From the NCBI GenBank assembly GCA_012842085.1, contig DUTM01000007.1, forward strand, positions 1 to 64,000: 64,000 nucleotides of DNA, in the 5' to 3' direction. A program made the translations under genes and the position numbers. Within the stretch, counting starts at the first letter, position 1. Every line of letters begins with the position of its first letter. Below are positions 6,959 to 16,164 of the stretch, piece by piece. Source of the DNA: Mycobacteriales bacterium (GTDB lineage Bacteria; Actinomycetota; Actinomycetes; Mycobacteriales; Mycobacteriaceae). The notes below the pieces were generated by a model. It had not been told where the DNA came from. It ran no database searches and saw only the letters and a list, made by a program, of their open reading frames with translations.

Positions 6959-8683
6959 TTACCGTCCAGTTCCGAAGAGGGGATCACTGGGGTGTCGGAT
7001 CACTCCACGGATGGCACCATTCTCATCGAACTGGAGAATTTTGTGGGTGTTTTTGGCGGATCTGCGGGCGCGGCGTCGCCGTCCGCCACTTTTGTTTTTC
7101 TCTTTGCCAGCTCCAGCCATACCACCGGGCATCATGGCTCCACGAGCACTGGCTCCAGTGTTGTTTTTGGCGGTGTTCCCGGTTCCTGGGGATGTACTGC
7201 GAGTGGCTCCGGAAATGTTCCCGTTTTCTGCCCGGAGTTTTCCTCCCACTTGCCCGTTGTTTCCTGGGTAGTGCGGGTGTTGGTGCCAGTAGTCGAGGTC
7301 GAAGCGGCGTCGCTGCTGCTCCTGGAAGAAAGACAGCGGAATGTTGGAGTTGGGTAGTTTGGTGCGCGGGTTGATGTATTCGCCGCGGCTGCCCCGCATT
7401 TGGTAGGGCTGTCCATACGCGTAGGGCACGTAGCCGGCAGTTCTGGTGGTTGCCGGTGGGGCTTTGGGGGTTCCTCCCCAGCTAGGTGCTTGGGGATTGC
7501 CGCCGCTCGGTGGGGTGGTGGTTGACGGTGTGGGAGCTATGCCAGCTTTCTTGGTTTCTGCTGGTTCTTCAGCTCCCTTGATTTCTGGTGCTTCAATGCT
7601 GCCGGGACCCTGCTGGGAACCTGCCGGAGGCTGTGGCATTTTCGCTTCCTGTGCCGCCGCCAGTCTGCTGGGGTCTGCTTGGATGGGCGTTTGGGGGCGC
7701 AGTGGCGCAACGGCCTCAGGAATCTCGATGACCGGTTCACGCACTTTCTCGGTAATCACAGCACGCATCGGAACTGCAATTTCAATTGAGCTAGTATCCG
7801 CAGCTGCAAGGCCCGGGTTGTATGTGGCGGTCAACACTTGGTCCGCACGGGCTGTGAACTGGCCTTCTGGGAAGGAGAATTCACTGAACGCAGGGTTGTC
7901 AGCTGCTGCGCTGCGTTTTGCAGCAACTTCTTCTAGCTGATTCTTTGTGTCGATCAGATTTTCTATGAAGTGATTCTGTTTTTGGACCGATGTACGAACA
8001 CCATGTCGTAAACCTGATATCGAATCAGCCCAACGGAATACACCCAGTCCCGCTTGGTATGTGAAAGTATCCGCAGTGCCTGCATTCTGAATTTGAAAGG
8101 CAATTTTTCTGATATCTTCAACGGTTCTAGCAAGTGTTTTTTCCAGTGACATCCAGCTATTAACCAACGAGTTGATAGTCACAACATCTAATTGCCCGAA
8201 TTGGTTCAGTAATTGCTCAACCTGTCTGCCCAATGGTTCTGGTACTAGAGGATTAGCGGAATTCGCGAACGATGGGAATACTCGTCCATCGCGAAACCGC
8301 ATTCCTTTTCCCGTGGCGATTTCTTTTTTGACGAGTGGACTTACATGTGAAGATTTTTCAGCGATTGAATCATAAGACCCCCGAAAAACAGACTCTAAAT
8401 TTTGCTCAACATAACAAACATCAGCGGCCGCTTTTTGAAGAGAATGAGCTATACACTTTGACTCGTCAATATGCCACGAAAGAGTTGTCAATATCCCATT
8501 CGATCCAGTTATCAGTTGTAATAACTGCTGATTAAAAGAATTTAAAGATACTAGTTCAGTATTGGTCGAATATATGTCTGTTAATTCAAATTTCCGAGCT
8601 TCGTTAAAGTTACTCGGTAGTTTTGCTATCTTTTTTGCTGCTAGATCAAGCTCATCAAGGTTAATTCCAAACCGTTGCGACAT
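6959..8683 (-). CDS. PPE-like helical protein with proline-rich C-terminus
   Basis: 574 residues from ATG 8683, chosen over an in-frame start at 8728 because an AGGGGGAG site lies just upstream and the longer form would overlap the preceding gene. Residues 1-270 are helical and rich in polar residues, in the manner of WXG100/PPE proteins. Residues 320-480 are rich in Pro, Ala and Gln. The C-terminus is basic (KNKSGGRRRRARRSAKNTHK). I found no enzyme motif. In Mycobacteriales, DUF3558 lipoproteins are often next to PPE-like proteins, and the upstream gene is of that type, so a role linked to type VII secretion or the cell surface is inferred. Base composition changes inside the gene: the first half is AT-rich, the second GC-rich. 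It could also be an unrelated surface antigen. Confidence 0.65.
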   Translation of the reverse strand: MSQRFGINLDELDLAAKKIAKLPSNFNEARKFELTDIYSTNTELVSLNSFNQQLLQLITGSNGILTTLSWHIDESKCIAHSLQKAAADVCYVEQNLESVFRGSYDSIAEKSSHVSPLVKKEIATGKGMRFRDGRVFPSFANSANPLVPEPLGRQVEQLLNQFGQLDVVTINSLVNSWMSLEKTLARTVEDIRKIAFQIQNAGTADTFTYQAGLGVFRWADSISGLRHGVRTSVQKQNHFIENLIDTKNQLEEVAAKRSAAADNPAFSEFSFPEGQFTARADQVLTATYNPGLAAADTSSIEIAVPMRAVITEKVREPVIEIPEAVAPLRPQTPIQADPSRLAAAQEAKMPQPPAGSQQGPGSIEAPEIKGAEEPAETKKAGIAPTPSTTTPPSGGNPQAPSWGGTPKAPPATTRTAGYVPYAYGQPYQMRGSRGEYINPRTKLPNSNIPLSFFQEQQRRRFDLDYWHQHPHYPGNNGQVGGKLRAENGNISGATRSTSPGTGNTAKNNTGASARGAMMPGGMAGAGKEKNKSGGRRRRARRSAKNTHKILQFDENGAIRGVIRHPSDPLFGTGR

Positions 8684-8691
8684 GACTCCCC

Positions 8692-9324
8692 CTAATTGTC
8701 CTTCGCCAACTGAACTACCCCATCGCACAACTCATCGATGTTTTGATCAGGCACACGGCTTATATAAGCAATCACGAAATTCGTATCGTTTTTGCTAAAG
8801 CTTCCACTACAAGAGATCGCACCCGTAACTTTGTGGTGCATACTCCCTAGAGAAACTTCTCGACCATCGACCTCGACTGTTCTCATATATGAGAAATTGG
8901 AACGCCGGTTAATTTCGTCCATTTCAGCGTCCATGGACCCAATAGTCACTCGGTATTCGCCACTGGCGTTACTCCAGGCACAAACATTTTTGAACTCACC
9001 ATCACGGTTTTCGAGATCATTTTGTGGATCAAAACCCAAGTTACGGAGAGCTTTCCGATTGATTGTGTTACAAATCTCTAGCCATTCTGGAGTTTGTTCG
9101 GCTCCCCACTTACGTGTTTGCTCACCAATCTTTCGAAACTCTTCAACCGAGTTCATATCCTCTAGCTCCCTGCCAAAAGCTGCACCTTTATCATGCTGTG
9201 CGTGAATTAATGGTTCTTCTGCATCCTGCTGGCAAGCTGTGGCACCAAAAGCTAAGCCTACTGCGCATACCCCCGCGATTATGCGCCGCACAGTCGAAAG
9301 TCTCGCGGTAGCCAATGCCGACAT
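8692..9324 (-). CDS. DUF3558-type lipoprotein
   Basis: 210 residues with a GGAGG site and ATG at 9324. The N-terminus is a lipoprotein signal (R-R-I-I-A-G-V-C-A-V-G-L-A-F-G-A-T-A-C, lipid-modified Cys about residue 31; the box is not perfect because position -3 is Ala). The mature part has the DUF3558 pattern: an LGFDP-like block, a conserved pair of cysteines around N-V-C-A-W and a later I-S-C-S-G. Such proteins sit on the outer face of the cytoplasmic membrane and have no established activity. It is transcribed with the PPE-like gene 8 bases downstream. The gene is more AT-rich than its surroundings, like the first half of its partner, which suggests joint acquisition. Confidence 0.75.
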   Translation of the reverse strand: MSALATARLSTVRRIIAGVCAVGLAFGATACQQDAEEPLIHAQHDKGAAFGRELEDMNSVEEFRKIGEQTRKWGAEQTPEWLEICNTINRKALRNLGFDPQNDLENRDGEFKNVCAWSNASGEYRVTIGSMDAEMDEINRRSNFSYMRTVEVDGREVSLGSMHHKVTGAISCSGSFSKNDTNFVIAYISRVPDQNIDELCDGVVQLAKDN

Positions 9325-9732
9325 TCTGCCTCCAGCGTCATGAAAAACATCCCACTTATATGAGGGAAGAAGATGTTCCCACTTTAATTGTTTTCCTCAT
9401 TTTTTGGGATCTCTACTTATTGGTTTAGTCCTTACTTCTATGACGTTTCAAAATGCGGAAAGGTTCTTTTCACTACGAATTCGTTGAACCAACGGCACAT
9501 TCCGTCACCCGCTCTTCGGTGAAGGTTTACCTAGTATGCGTTGTTTTGCAGTCTTTGACCGGCGAAAATTGCTCTGAGCGAACATTCATTTCCGCTCACA
9601 CAACTGGAAATAACGGCAACTAGGGATAGTTTTTGGAAAATCATCCAAGGTCACAAAGAAATGTGTCCAACTGCACTCTTCAGAAATCATGGAAGACCAG
9701 CTCATATGCACTATCCTTCTTAGGCTTAAATT
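9325..9732. other. Divergent intergenic region
   Basis: 408 bases between the divergent lipoprotein and SGNH hydrolase genes. It must hold both promoters. A TATAAG box reading leftwards lies at about 9355-9360, but no convincing -35 partner could be fixed. No RNA gene or ORF with a ribosome binding site was seen. Confidence 0.5.
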
Positions 9733-10767
9733 ATGGAAAAGAACAAAAACCTGCATGTAGATAGTCAGAAATACGCCGTCGAGAAGAAACGCTTCCGCGT
9801 CTCCAAACTTCTTTTCGGAGTGCTTACCGCACTCGCCATGGTGGCGTCCGTCTTCGCCCCCACAGCACGTGCTGATGCTCCCCCCGTACTGGGTCCACCT
9901 TTCGGCCCTGAACCCGACGACTCTGTCCTTCGCTATGTTGCGCTCGGCGATTCGTACGCCGCTTTGGGCGCGTCGGCCGAAAACAACTTCACTGGCGACC
10001 TGCCCCGCCCCTACCGCAACTACATGAACCCGGATCCCCTGTCCCGCTCGGTCTGCCTCAACACGTTCGGAAACTACCCTTCCTTTGTGGCAGAAGCACT
10101 GGGGGCCTATGTGATTGACGTGTCGTGCGCTTCGGCAGACACCGATCACTACTTTGGGGAACAGTTCCCCGGCATCACCAAAGCCCAAATGTTGGCGCTA
10201 ACGCCCGAGACGGATCTGGTGACGATTTCTTTCGGAGGTAACGACGCGCGCGTGGCGTGGCTCAGCTACGGCTGCATCGCGGGCAGTTTGATTGCTGACC
10301 TGAACAATAGCGCCTGCGCCTGGTTCTTGGAGGAACCCCACAACGAGCGGTTCGCCATGCTTCCCGAAAAGATGGACCGCATGCTGCAGGACGTGAAGCA
10401 CCGTGCCCCGAACGCCATCATTATCCTTACCGGCTACATGAACGTGCTGGATGAGGGCAATATGTGCGAGTATTTCGAGGGCCTTTACCCTGTTGATGTT
10501 GAGTATGTCGTCAATTGGCAAAAACGCATCAACCGAATTGTGGAGGAAGCCGCTCACCGGAACGGTGTGCTGGCGGTGGGTACCGATATGATTCCCGGCC
10601 ACGATGTGTGCGCCGCCCCTGCTGACCGGTGGGTTGGCGCGATTGGTTTCGACACCTCCTCACTGCCCGGACACCCGACTGTGGCTGGACAGAAACATAT
10701 GGCTTCCCGTGTGGTGGATGCTTACCACCAGGAGAAGCACCGTCGCGAAAATCCCTGGGGCTGGTGA
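9733..10767 (+). CDS. Secreted SGNH/GDSL hydrolase
   Basis: 344 residues. The first 50 residues contain a long basic lead and a signal sequence (KLLFGVLTALAMVASVFAP, cleavage near A-R-A-D-A). The catalytic block I is V-A-L-G-D-S-Y-A-A-L-G (Ser of GDSY), block III is S-F-G-G-N-D, and block V is probably the L-P-G-H-P-T segment with the catalytic His. Members act as esterases or lipases; secreted mycobacterial-type homologues process acyl lipids. Several cysteines in the mature part suggest disulfides. No strong ribosome binding site precedes ATG 9733, so the start is the least certain part. A good terminator follows at 10822. Confidence 0.85.
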   Translation: MEKNKNLHVDSQKYAVEKKRFRVSKLLFGVLTALAMVASVFAPTARADAPPVLGPPFGPEPDDSVLRYVALGDSYAALGASAENNFTGDLPRPYRNYMNPDPLSRSVCLNTFGNYPSFVAEALGAYVIDVSCASADTDHYFGEQFPGITKAQMLALTPETDLVTISFGGNDARVAWLSYGCIAGSLIADLNNSACAWFLEEPHNERFAMLPEKMDRMLQDVKHRAPNAIIILTGYMNVLDEGNMCEYFEGLYPVDVEYVVNWQKRINRIVEEAAHRNGVLAVGTDMIPGHDVCAAPADRWVGAIGFDTSSLPGHPTVAGQKHMASRVVDAYHQEKHRRENPWGW

Positions 10768-10821
10768 CGGCACTGAAAGCTACACAAAGCTAAAACTGCA
10801 TAGAAAAACTAAACAGCAAAG

Positions 10822-10857
10822 CGGGAAGTAGGAAAGTTCGCCCTACTTCCCGTTTTT
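10822..10857 (+). terminator. Rho-independent terminator
   Basis: An 11-bp perfect stem (CGGGAAGTAGG at 10822-10832, CCTACTTCCCG at 10842-10852) followed by five T. Its end touches the stop codon of the convergent AlbA_2 gene. Confidence 0.9.
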
Positions 10858-12427
10858 ACGCCGCGTCCTCGGGCAGATTGGCCTGCAAATATTCGGCGGC
10901 AGCGAAGGGGTAGAGCAGCGGGTCGCGAAAGCGCCGCTCATTGCCGACCTTGTTGTAGTCGAGCCGGGTTTGCTGCAACCCCAGCGCAATGTCAGCGTCC
11001 TGAACCCCAGGGAAAATCTGCCGACGCATATAGGACTGGCGGCACAGCACGTCCACAATTTCCTGCACCCGGCTGCTGGCGAATCCGGCCGAGCTGGGGA
11101 ACGCCCCCGCTTCCCCCTCCCCCGCAACGTTCACGATCAGGGCGTAGAGGAAATCGAAGTGGCAAATACTGTTCAGTAGCGTTTCGTGGGGTGAAATGTC
11201 GCCGCCGTTGCGCACCCCAACAGCACCAGTACCGTCACCGGCTCCCTGGCGCTCGTTAGTGTGGTCGGGAAAGTCTTCCAGCCCGGGTCGCAGCCCAGTT
11301 TCTTGGAGGGCGACGGCACGGGCGCGGGACACCAGGTATCCGCTGTGGCTAGTCTCGGTGTGCCCGGCGCGAGCGGCCTGCACTTGACCGCACCTTATCC
11401 AGGAGGAGTACACGTAATCCGGTACTTCGGGCGAAGGTTGGCGCCGGAGCACAATCCGAGGAAGGGCGGACCAGCGGCGGTAGCGAACCGCGGTTGCGCC
11501 CAGAATATAGAGCCGCACGATGATCTCGCGGACTAGGTCTGTTCTTTCGTCGATGGTTTTTTGGAACGTGAGGTGCAGTTCGTCGACGGCGGAGAGGGCC
11601 AGGTCGGTACGTCCGAAGCGGAGTGCCTGGCAGCCCACCATGGTGAGTTTGTTGAGCGCGTCGGTGGCGGCGTCACCCTCCAGGATGTGTTCCTTGATGG
11701 TGCTGAAGAATTCGGTGATGCTGTTGTCGTTTTTGTCGGTGAGGACGGCGCGCAGGATTTGGAGGAAAAGGTCGTTGTCGACGTTGGTGGTGAGGGGTAT
11801 TTGTTCGTAGGGGGAGTTTTGTTGGCTGCTTTCGTTGGCGAGGTAGCTGCGGAAGAGTTCCTGCGCGTTTTGGCGTTCGGTGCGGCGGATTTCTTTGTCA
11901 TGCCGGTCGAGGAGAAGGCGCCAGTGCTTGTAGGCGAAGGGTTCGTTGCGGGCGCTGATCCGGACGAAAAGGTCGCCTTTGCGGAAGGCGTAGTTGTTGC
12001 TGTCGGGCAGGCCGCCGTGTTTCCCCATGGGGATGGGGAGGGCGAGGCTGTCTTTCTGCAGGGAAATGATAATGACGGGGTGGTTGTCGACGTCGTGGAT
12101 TTTGGTGACGACCTGAATGTTGGCGTCCACGTATTTGTCGATTTTGTCGGCGATGCGGGCGGCGTCGAATTGGGTGGGGTCGTCTAGCCACGGTTCGGTG
12201 TTGATGGTGCCGTCGTCATTCACACCGATGAGGAAGTACCCGGCGCCGAGGGGGTTGTTCACCATGGCGATGGCGTCTTTAACGAAGTTGAGTTCGTCTT
12301 TTTTGTGGCTGAGGTCTAGTTCGCGTTTGAATTCGAGTTCTTGGCTTTCTGCGCACTGCAGCAGGAGGTTGAGTTTTTCTTTGTCGACCCGGTTGTCCCA
12401 GATTAGGGGCTTGGTGCCGTCGTCCAC
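10856..12427 (-). CDS. AlbA_2 (Schlafen-type) domain protein
   Basis: 523 residues starting with GTG at 12427, preceded by GAGGGAGC. Residues about 28-180 match the AlbA_2 pattern: E-S-Q-E-L-E-F-K, an N-F-V-K-D-A-I-A-M-V-N-N helix, G-Y-F-L-I-G-V-N-D-D-G, and a later A-F-R-K-G-D-L-F-V-R strand. In this family the domain binds nucleic acids or nucleotides and is found in transcription regulators and in defence proteins. Residues 200-523 are helical and show no known domain to me; there is no helicase motif. It lies beside an RloC-like ATPase in the same orientation, separated by 193 bases, so a phage-defence or stress role is an inference from context. Base composition is host-like, unlike the ATPase. 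Confidence 0.7.
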   Translation of the reverse strand: MDDGTKPLIWDNRVDKEKLNLLLQCAESQELEFKRELDLSHKKDELNFVKDAIAMVNNPLGAGYFLIGVNDDGTINTEPWLDDPTQFDAARIADKIDKYVDANIQVVTKIHDVDNHPVIIISLQKDSLALPIPMGKHGGLPDSNNYAFRKGDLFVRISARNEPFAYKHWRLLLDRHDKEIRRTERQNAQELFRSYLANESSQQNSPYEQIPLTTNVDNDLFLQILRAVLTDKNDNSITEFFSTIKEHILEGDAATDALNKLTMVGCQALRFGRTDLALSAVDELHLTFQKTIDERTDLVREIIVRLYILGATAVRYRRWSALPRIVLRRQPSPEVPDYVYSSWIRCGQVQAARAGHTETSHSGYLVSRARAVALQETGLRPGLEDFPDHTNERQGAGDGTGAVGVRNGGDISPHETLLNSICHFDFLYALIVNVAGEGEAGAFPSSAGFASSRVQEIVDVLCRQSYMRRQIFPGVQDADIALGLQQTRLDYNKVGNERRFRDPLLYPFAAAEYLQANLPEDAA

Positions 12428-12620
12428 TACGAGCTCCCTCGACTAGTTGCCGTCACCTTTGACGCTAGTGCCTCACAGGCCGTTCGGGAACGACCAACAG
12501 GGGCCTGCACACAGTGTTTCCAAAAGATTTAGCTAACTGTTAGTGGACTGTAACGGTGCGTGGGCGGGTGACGGCGGTGGGTGCGGCGTGGAGGTGGTGA
12601 CGGTGATAAAAAGATTAGTT

Positions 12621-14834
12621 TTAGGAAAAACTGGTTCGTGAATACATCTTTTTGAGAAGCTCATGTTTTTCAGCAGGCAACAACCTTTTCATCATCTGAT
12701 CAATATGTACCTCATCGACAGCATGAAAAAATTTCATTACCTCTTGTAATATGCGTGAGCTATCGATTTCTAAAAATTCTGCAGATTTTTCATTTTCAAG
12801 ATGACTTGATTCATTAAGTAATTTTTTAAAAATAGCGGACGAAAACTTCTTGGTGCCATCCCCCTGTCCATATTGTTTATCGATGTATTCAATCTGATCT
12901 AAAATATGCTCTTCGCCAGGTAACCGAAAGCTTAGATATCCCTCTACTACCTTTCGAGCTTGATTGCCTATGCCATAGTCGAGTGGTTTATTTTCGATTC
13001 TTCTCAATTCATTTGTTAATAAAAACCACATACTCAATAAGTATTCTGTTGGCTTAATGAGCAATTCTTTTGGTAATGGGTTTATAACGGTTAATCCATC
13101 GGCTGAATCGGCACAAGGAGTTCGTCTGAGCACATAAAAACCGGTGTGCTCATCATTTTTTTTGCTGGTTTTGGGAGACTTAGGTTTCTTTTTGCGGATA
13201 AGTTTTCGTAGCTGCTTTTCAGCCAAATAGCGAAAATGAAGGTTGCTGTGGGTGAGAAACAAAATTGTCGCGTTAGGCACGTACTCACTAAAAAATTGAG
13301 TAATAAAAATGTCGATCATTAAAGCACGCGTTGAATCAATTTCAGAGATGACATCGTCTAGCAAAATTAGACATTTTCCGGTGTTCTTTTTCTCACACCC
13401 ATCTAAAAGCTGAAAACAAAAGTAAAGAAATGCAATTAACTTTTTCTCACCATTCGACATATTTTCGGCTGGTTCATCTCGGCGCATTACTCGGTATGAT
13501 TTTCCGTCATCATAAAGTCTAATCTGTAGTCTCTCGCTGCCAGTAATTACAGCAAGTTGCTGATTAATTCGTTGAGAGATTTCAACAGTCGACGAAATCT
13601 CTCCCTCTTTTTCAAGCTTTTGTCGTTCTAAGCAAGATTTTTCTTTTTCAAAATTATTTTTATCTTTTTCTAGTTGTTCCCGCTGAGATCGAAGGAGTCT
13701 ATACCTCTCCTGGTAACGAGAACAGGCGGATTCTTTTAATGAACGGAGAGAGTCTTCACGAAGGTTGACTTCCTTATCTATTTTTTTCTTTACGGCATAG
13801 TAAATATCCGAAAAGTCATCATAATGTTGTTTAACTTCACCCCATTCATCGACACTAAGCGCAGGCATTTCAATTTTGTTAGAAGTCAAATCATCTGATC
13901 TTTTCCCTGCAGCTTCCCAACATTTCCAAAGCTTATTACGTAATTCTTCTGCACTAGCCACCACTCGATTTTGACTGGCTTCCCACTCTTCATCCATCAC
14001 TAGCGTTGGATTCTCTAGACCATTAAATTCACTCACCCAGTTATTTAAATGGTTATGCTGTTCTCTTAATTCATTGACTACCTTTTTGATCGCATTTTTT
14101 ATATTTTCACGTGGTAAAGCGAGTATGCCCTCTAACTCGAGAATCCTTGTTTCGGTCAAATTCCCAGTGCAGAATTTGCATTTTTTAGATTCAGCATGCA
14201 ATTCCACACCTTTTTCAAGCCATTCAATCAAGCTACTGGATTCAACTTCTCGCTGGTTTTGAGGTTTGAGAATTAGTTCGACTTGTTCTTCGGTCAATAG
14301 ATGCAGATCCGGAAGAGAAGGAAGTTTTTTAAGACGTATTTCTTTTGTTCTTAGCTGGCTTAATAATCGACGAATTTCCTCATTCTCAAGAGACTTAAGT
14401 TGTTCCTCCTTTTCTAAAAATTTAATTTTCTCCCTTCTATTAAATCGAGAAGGAGTTAGCTCGCTTATTTTTTTACTTTCTAAATCATTTGAAATCGCCT
14501 CGATAATTTTTTTGACATCTTGAGAATTATTTTTGAGTTTTGAATTTATTTCACTCAGTTCGGACTCACAGTCCTGAAGTTTTTTAGAGATTTTAACGAT
14601 TTCTCTTTTAGCAGCTGTATTTTCTTCACCAAGAATAAGCGTAATCCCATCGGCACCATTACCTTCTAAAAACTCTTGGGCATTATTTACATAATTTTGA
14701 TCAAAAATATAAAGGGGGAATTTTTCTTTTTTATCGGTTTTTGTATCAGTTTTTGTAAAATTTACTATTTCTGGATTTTTATCAAGCAATCGACAAATTG
14801 TCGTTTTCCCACTGCCATTAACGCCATAAATCAC
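12621..14834 (-). CDS. RloC-like AAA_13 ATPase, probably 5'-disrupted
   Basis: 737 residues if translation begins at GTG 14834. The frame starts almost at the P-loop (Y-G-V-N-G-S-G-K-T-T); the AAA_13 family has 20-30 residues in front of it. Long coiled coils (about 80-150 and 330-420) flank a C-K-F-C pair (Cys219, Cys222), the position of the zinc hook in RloC. A signature-like N-M-S-N-G-E-K-K and Walker B L-I-L-L-D-D-V follow at about 455-495. The C-terminal region contains R-K-V-V-E (RxxxE) and downstream histidines, which might be an anticodon-nuclease centre, but spacing was not checked against RloC or PrrC. The DNA is strikingly AT-rich. Two codons upstream of the GTG is an in-frame TGA, and the lost start of the protein can be read beyond it. 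It may be silent, weakly reinitiated, or phase-varying. Confidence 0.75.
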   Translation of the reverse strand: MIYGVNGSGKTTICRLLDKNPEIVNFTKTDTKTDKKEKFPLYIFDQNYVNNAQEFLEGNGADGITLILGEENTAAKREIVKISKKLQDCESELSEINSKLKNNSQDVKKIIEAISNDLESKKISELTPSRFNRREKIKFLEKEEQLKSLENEEIRRLLSQLRTKEIRLKKLPSLPDLHLLTEEQVELILKPQNQREVESSSLIEWLEKGVELHAESKKCKFCTGNLTETRILELEGILALPRENIKNAIKKVVNELREQHNHLNNWVSEFNGLENPTLVMDEEWEASQNRVVASAEELRNKLWKCWEAAGKRSDDLTSNKIEMPALSVDEWGEVKQHYDDFSDIYYAVKKKIDKEVNLREDSLRSLKESACSRYQERYRLLRSQREQLEKDKNNFEKEKSCLERQKLEKEGEISSTVEISQRINQQLAVITGSERLQIRLYDDGKSYRVMRRDEPAENMSNGEKKLIAFLYFCFQLLDGCEKKNTGKCLILLDDVISEIDSTRALMIDIFITQFFSEYVPNATILFLTHSNLHFRYLAEKQLRKLIRKKKPKSPKTSKKNDEHTGFYVLRRTPCADSADGLTVINPLPKELLIKPTEYLLSMWFLLTNELRRIENKPLDYGIGNQARKVVEGYLSFRLPGEEHILDQIEYIDKQYGQGDGTKKFSSAIFKKLLNESSHLENEKSAEFLEIDSSRILQEVMKFFHAVDEVHIDQMMKRLLPAEKHELLKKMYSRTSFS

Positions 14835-14837
14835 AGT

Positions 14838-14924
14838 TCATTTTTTGAGTTCTACGCTCGACAAAGCATTCTTACTCAAACATCCAAATTCTTTATGCTG
14901 TCCAAATTTAAAATCAACAGACAA
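14838..14924 (-). pseudogene. Detached N-terminus of the RloC-like ATPase
   Basis: Reading the ATPase frame upstream through the TGA at 14838-14840 gives 28 further codons (S-V-D-F-K-F-G-Q-H ... S-S-V-E-L-K-K) that resemble the expected N-terminal strand of AAA_13 proteins. They begin at a TTG (14922-14924) with GGAAAG nine bases ahead. Upstream of that the frame is again closed by TGA. The simplest reading is a point mutation to TGA at codon 29. Confidence 0.6.
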
Positions 14925-15273
14925 TTTGATTCACTTTCCAAGTTGATAGGAGACGTAAACGGCAGAAATTGATTTTGGAGACTAAGAAGTATGAAAATTA
15001 ATAATTACTACCTATAGTCAATCATCAAACTAAGCTTTGCTGACCTATAGGCTGGCGTCGATTGGAAATTAGTAATTTGCGAAATTAGCAAGATACTCCT
15101 TGGGCACTCTGCAAATTAACCAAATCGTGTCTCCAATCTCTTTTCAGCGAGAAAATTATCTGACTTTTTATAATTCAAACTAGCAGTGAATTTATTACAA
15201 TTTCTTAAAGCCTTACTTCTCGATACTTATAAGCTACTTTTAAAACTTGTCGTAGGCATTCCTCCCTTCCATA
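14925..15273. other. AT-rich intergenic region before panC
   Basis: 349 bases, very AT-rich. The motif CCTATAG occurs twice as a direct repeat (near 15012 and 15043) and GAAATTAG twice near 15065-15085. No coding frame, tRNA or terminator is evident. It belongs compositionally to the ATPase island and contains the panC promoter somewhere. Confidence 0.5.
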
Positions 15274-16164
15274 ATGGAACCTGTGAGTAGTTCTTCCAGC
15301 ACCCCTAAAGTTTTCTCATCACCCCAAGAGCTTTCCGAAGTTACGGCAGAAATCCGTAGCTCCGGAAAGAGAATCGCGCTTGTCCCTACTATGGGGGCCC
15401 TGCATGAGGGGCACCTCACCCTGGTTCGCGCCGCCAAGAAGATGGAGAACGCGGTTGTGGCGGTCAGTATTTTTGTGAACCCCCTCCAGTTCGGACCGGA
15501 CGAGGACCTCGACACCTATCCCCGCACCATGGAAGACGACATCGCAAAACTTGCGGAAGAAGGCGTGGATATGGTGTTCACCCCGACACCCGAAACCATG
15601 TACCCGAACGGTTTCCGCACCACCATCGACCCGGGCCCGCTCGCAAAAGAATTGGAGGGCGCCACTCGCCCGGGTCACTTCGCCGGTGCGCTCACTGTAT
15701 GCACAAAACTTTTCAGCCTCACCCACTGCACGGATGCGTTCTTCGGAGAGAAGGACTACCAGCAGCTCATCCTCATGCAGGAGATGGTGGAGGACCTTAA
15801 CCTTCCCCTCACCCTGCACCCCATCCCAATCGTGCGGGAGAACAGCGGACTGGCACTCAGCTCCCGCAACCGTTACCTATCGGTTGAAGAAAACGAACTC
15901 GCCACCAAGCTTTCCGAAGCTCTCTACGCAGGCAGAAAAGCAGCGGATGACGGTCTTACTGCTGGTGAGATTCGGGGAGCTGTTTTCAGCTACTTGGAGC
16001 AATTCCCCGAAATCGATATCGAATATGTTGAACTGCGGGATGCTCGACTCGGCAAAATTGAAGACCTTACAGACACCGGAGAGGTGGAGTGTCGCCTGCT
16101 GCTGGCCGCCCGTATCGGCAGCACCCGTTTAATCGACAATATGGGTGTCACACTGCAGCGCTAA
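15274..16164 (+). CDS. panC: Pantothenate synthetase
   Basis: 296 residues. PanC joins pantoate and beta-alanine with ATP to make pantothenate, the precursor of coenzyme A. The nucleotidyl-transferase fold is shown by P-T-M-G-A-L-H-E-G-H (HIGH-type motif), V-S-I-F-V-N-P-L-Q-F-G, F-F-G-E-K-D-Y-Q-Q and the K-M-S-K-S-like L-S-S-R-N-R-Y-L-S loop. Length is normal for the family. No good ribosome binding site precedes ATG 15274; GTG 15283 is an alternative. panD follows 123 bases downstream on the same strand and panB faces them, so three pantothenate genes are clustered. Confidence 0.96.
   Translation: MEPVSSSSSTPKVFSSPQELSEVTAEIRSSGKRIALVPTMGALHEGHLTLVRAAKKMENAVVAVSIFVNPLQFGPDEDLDTYPRTMEDDIAKLAEEGVDMVFTPTPETMYPNGFRTTIDPGPLAKELEGATRPGHFAGALTVCTKLFSLTHCTDAFFGEKDYQQLILMQEMVEDLNLPLTLHPIPIVRENSGLALSSRNRYLSVEENELATKLSEALYAGRKAADDGLTAGEIRGAVFSYLEQFPEIDIEYVELRDARLGKIEDLTDTGEVECRLLLAARIGSTRLIDNMGVTLQR

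Noticed and set aside
11180-11480. Possible frameshift in the AlbA_2 gene
   Set aside because: The stretch reads as unusual low-complexity protein, but the frame stays open and the sequence on both sides is protein-like in the same frame.
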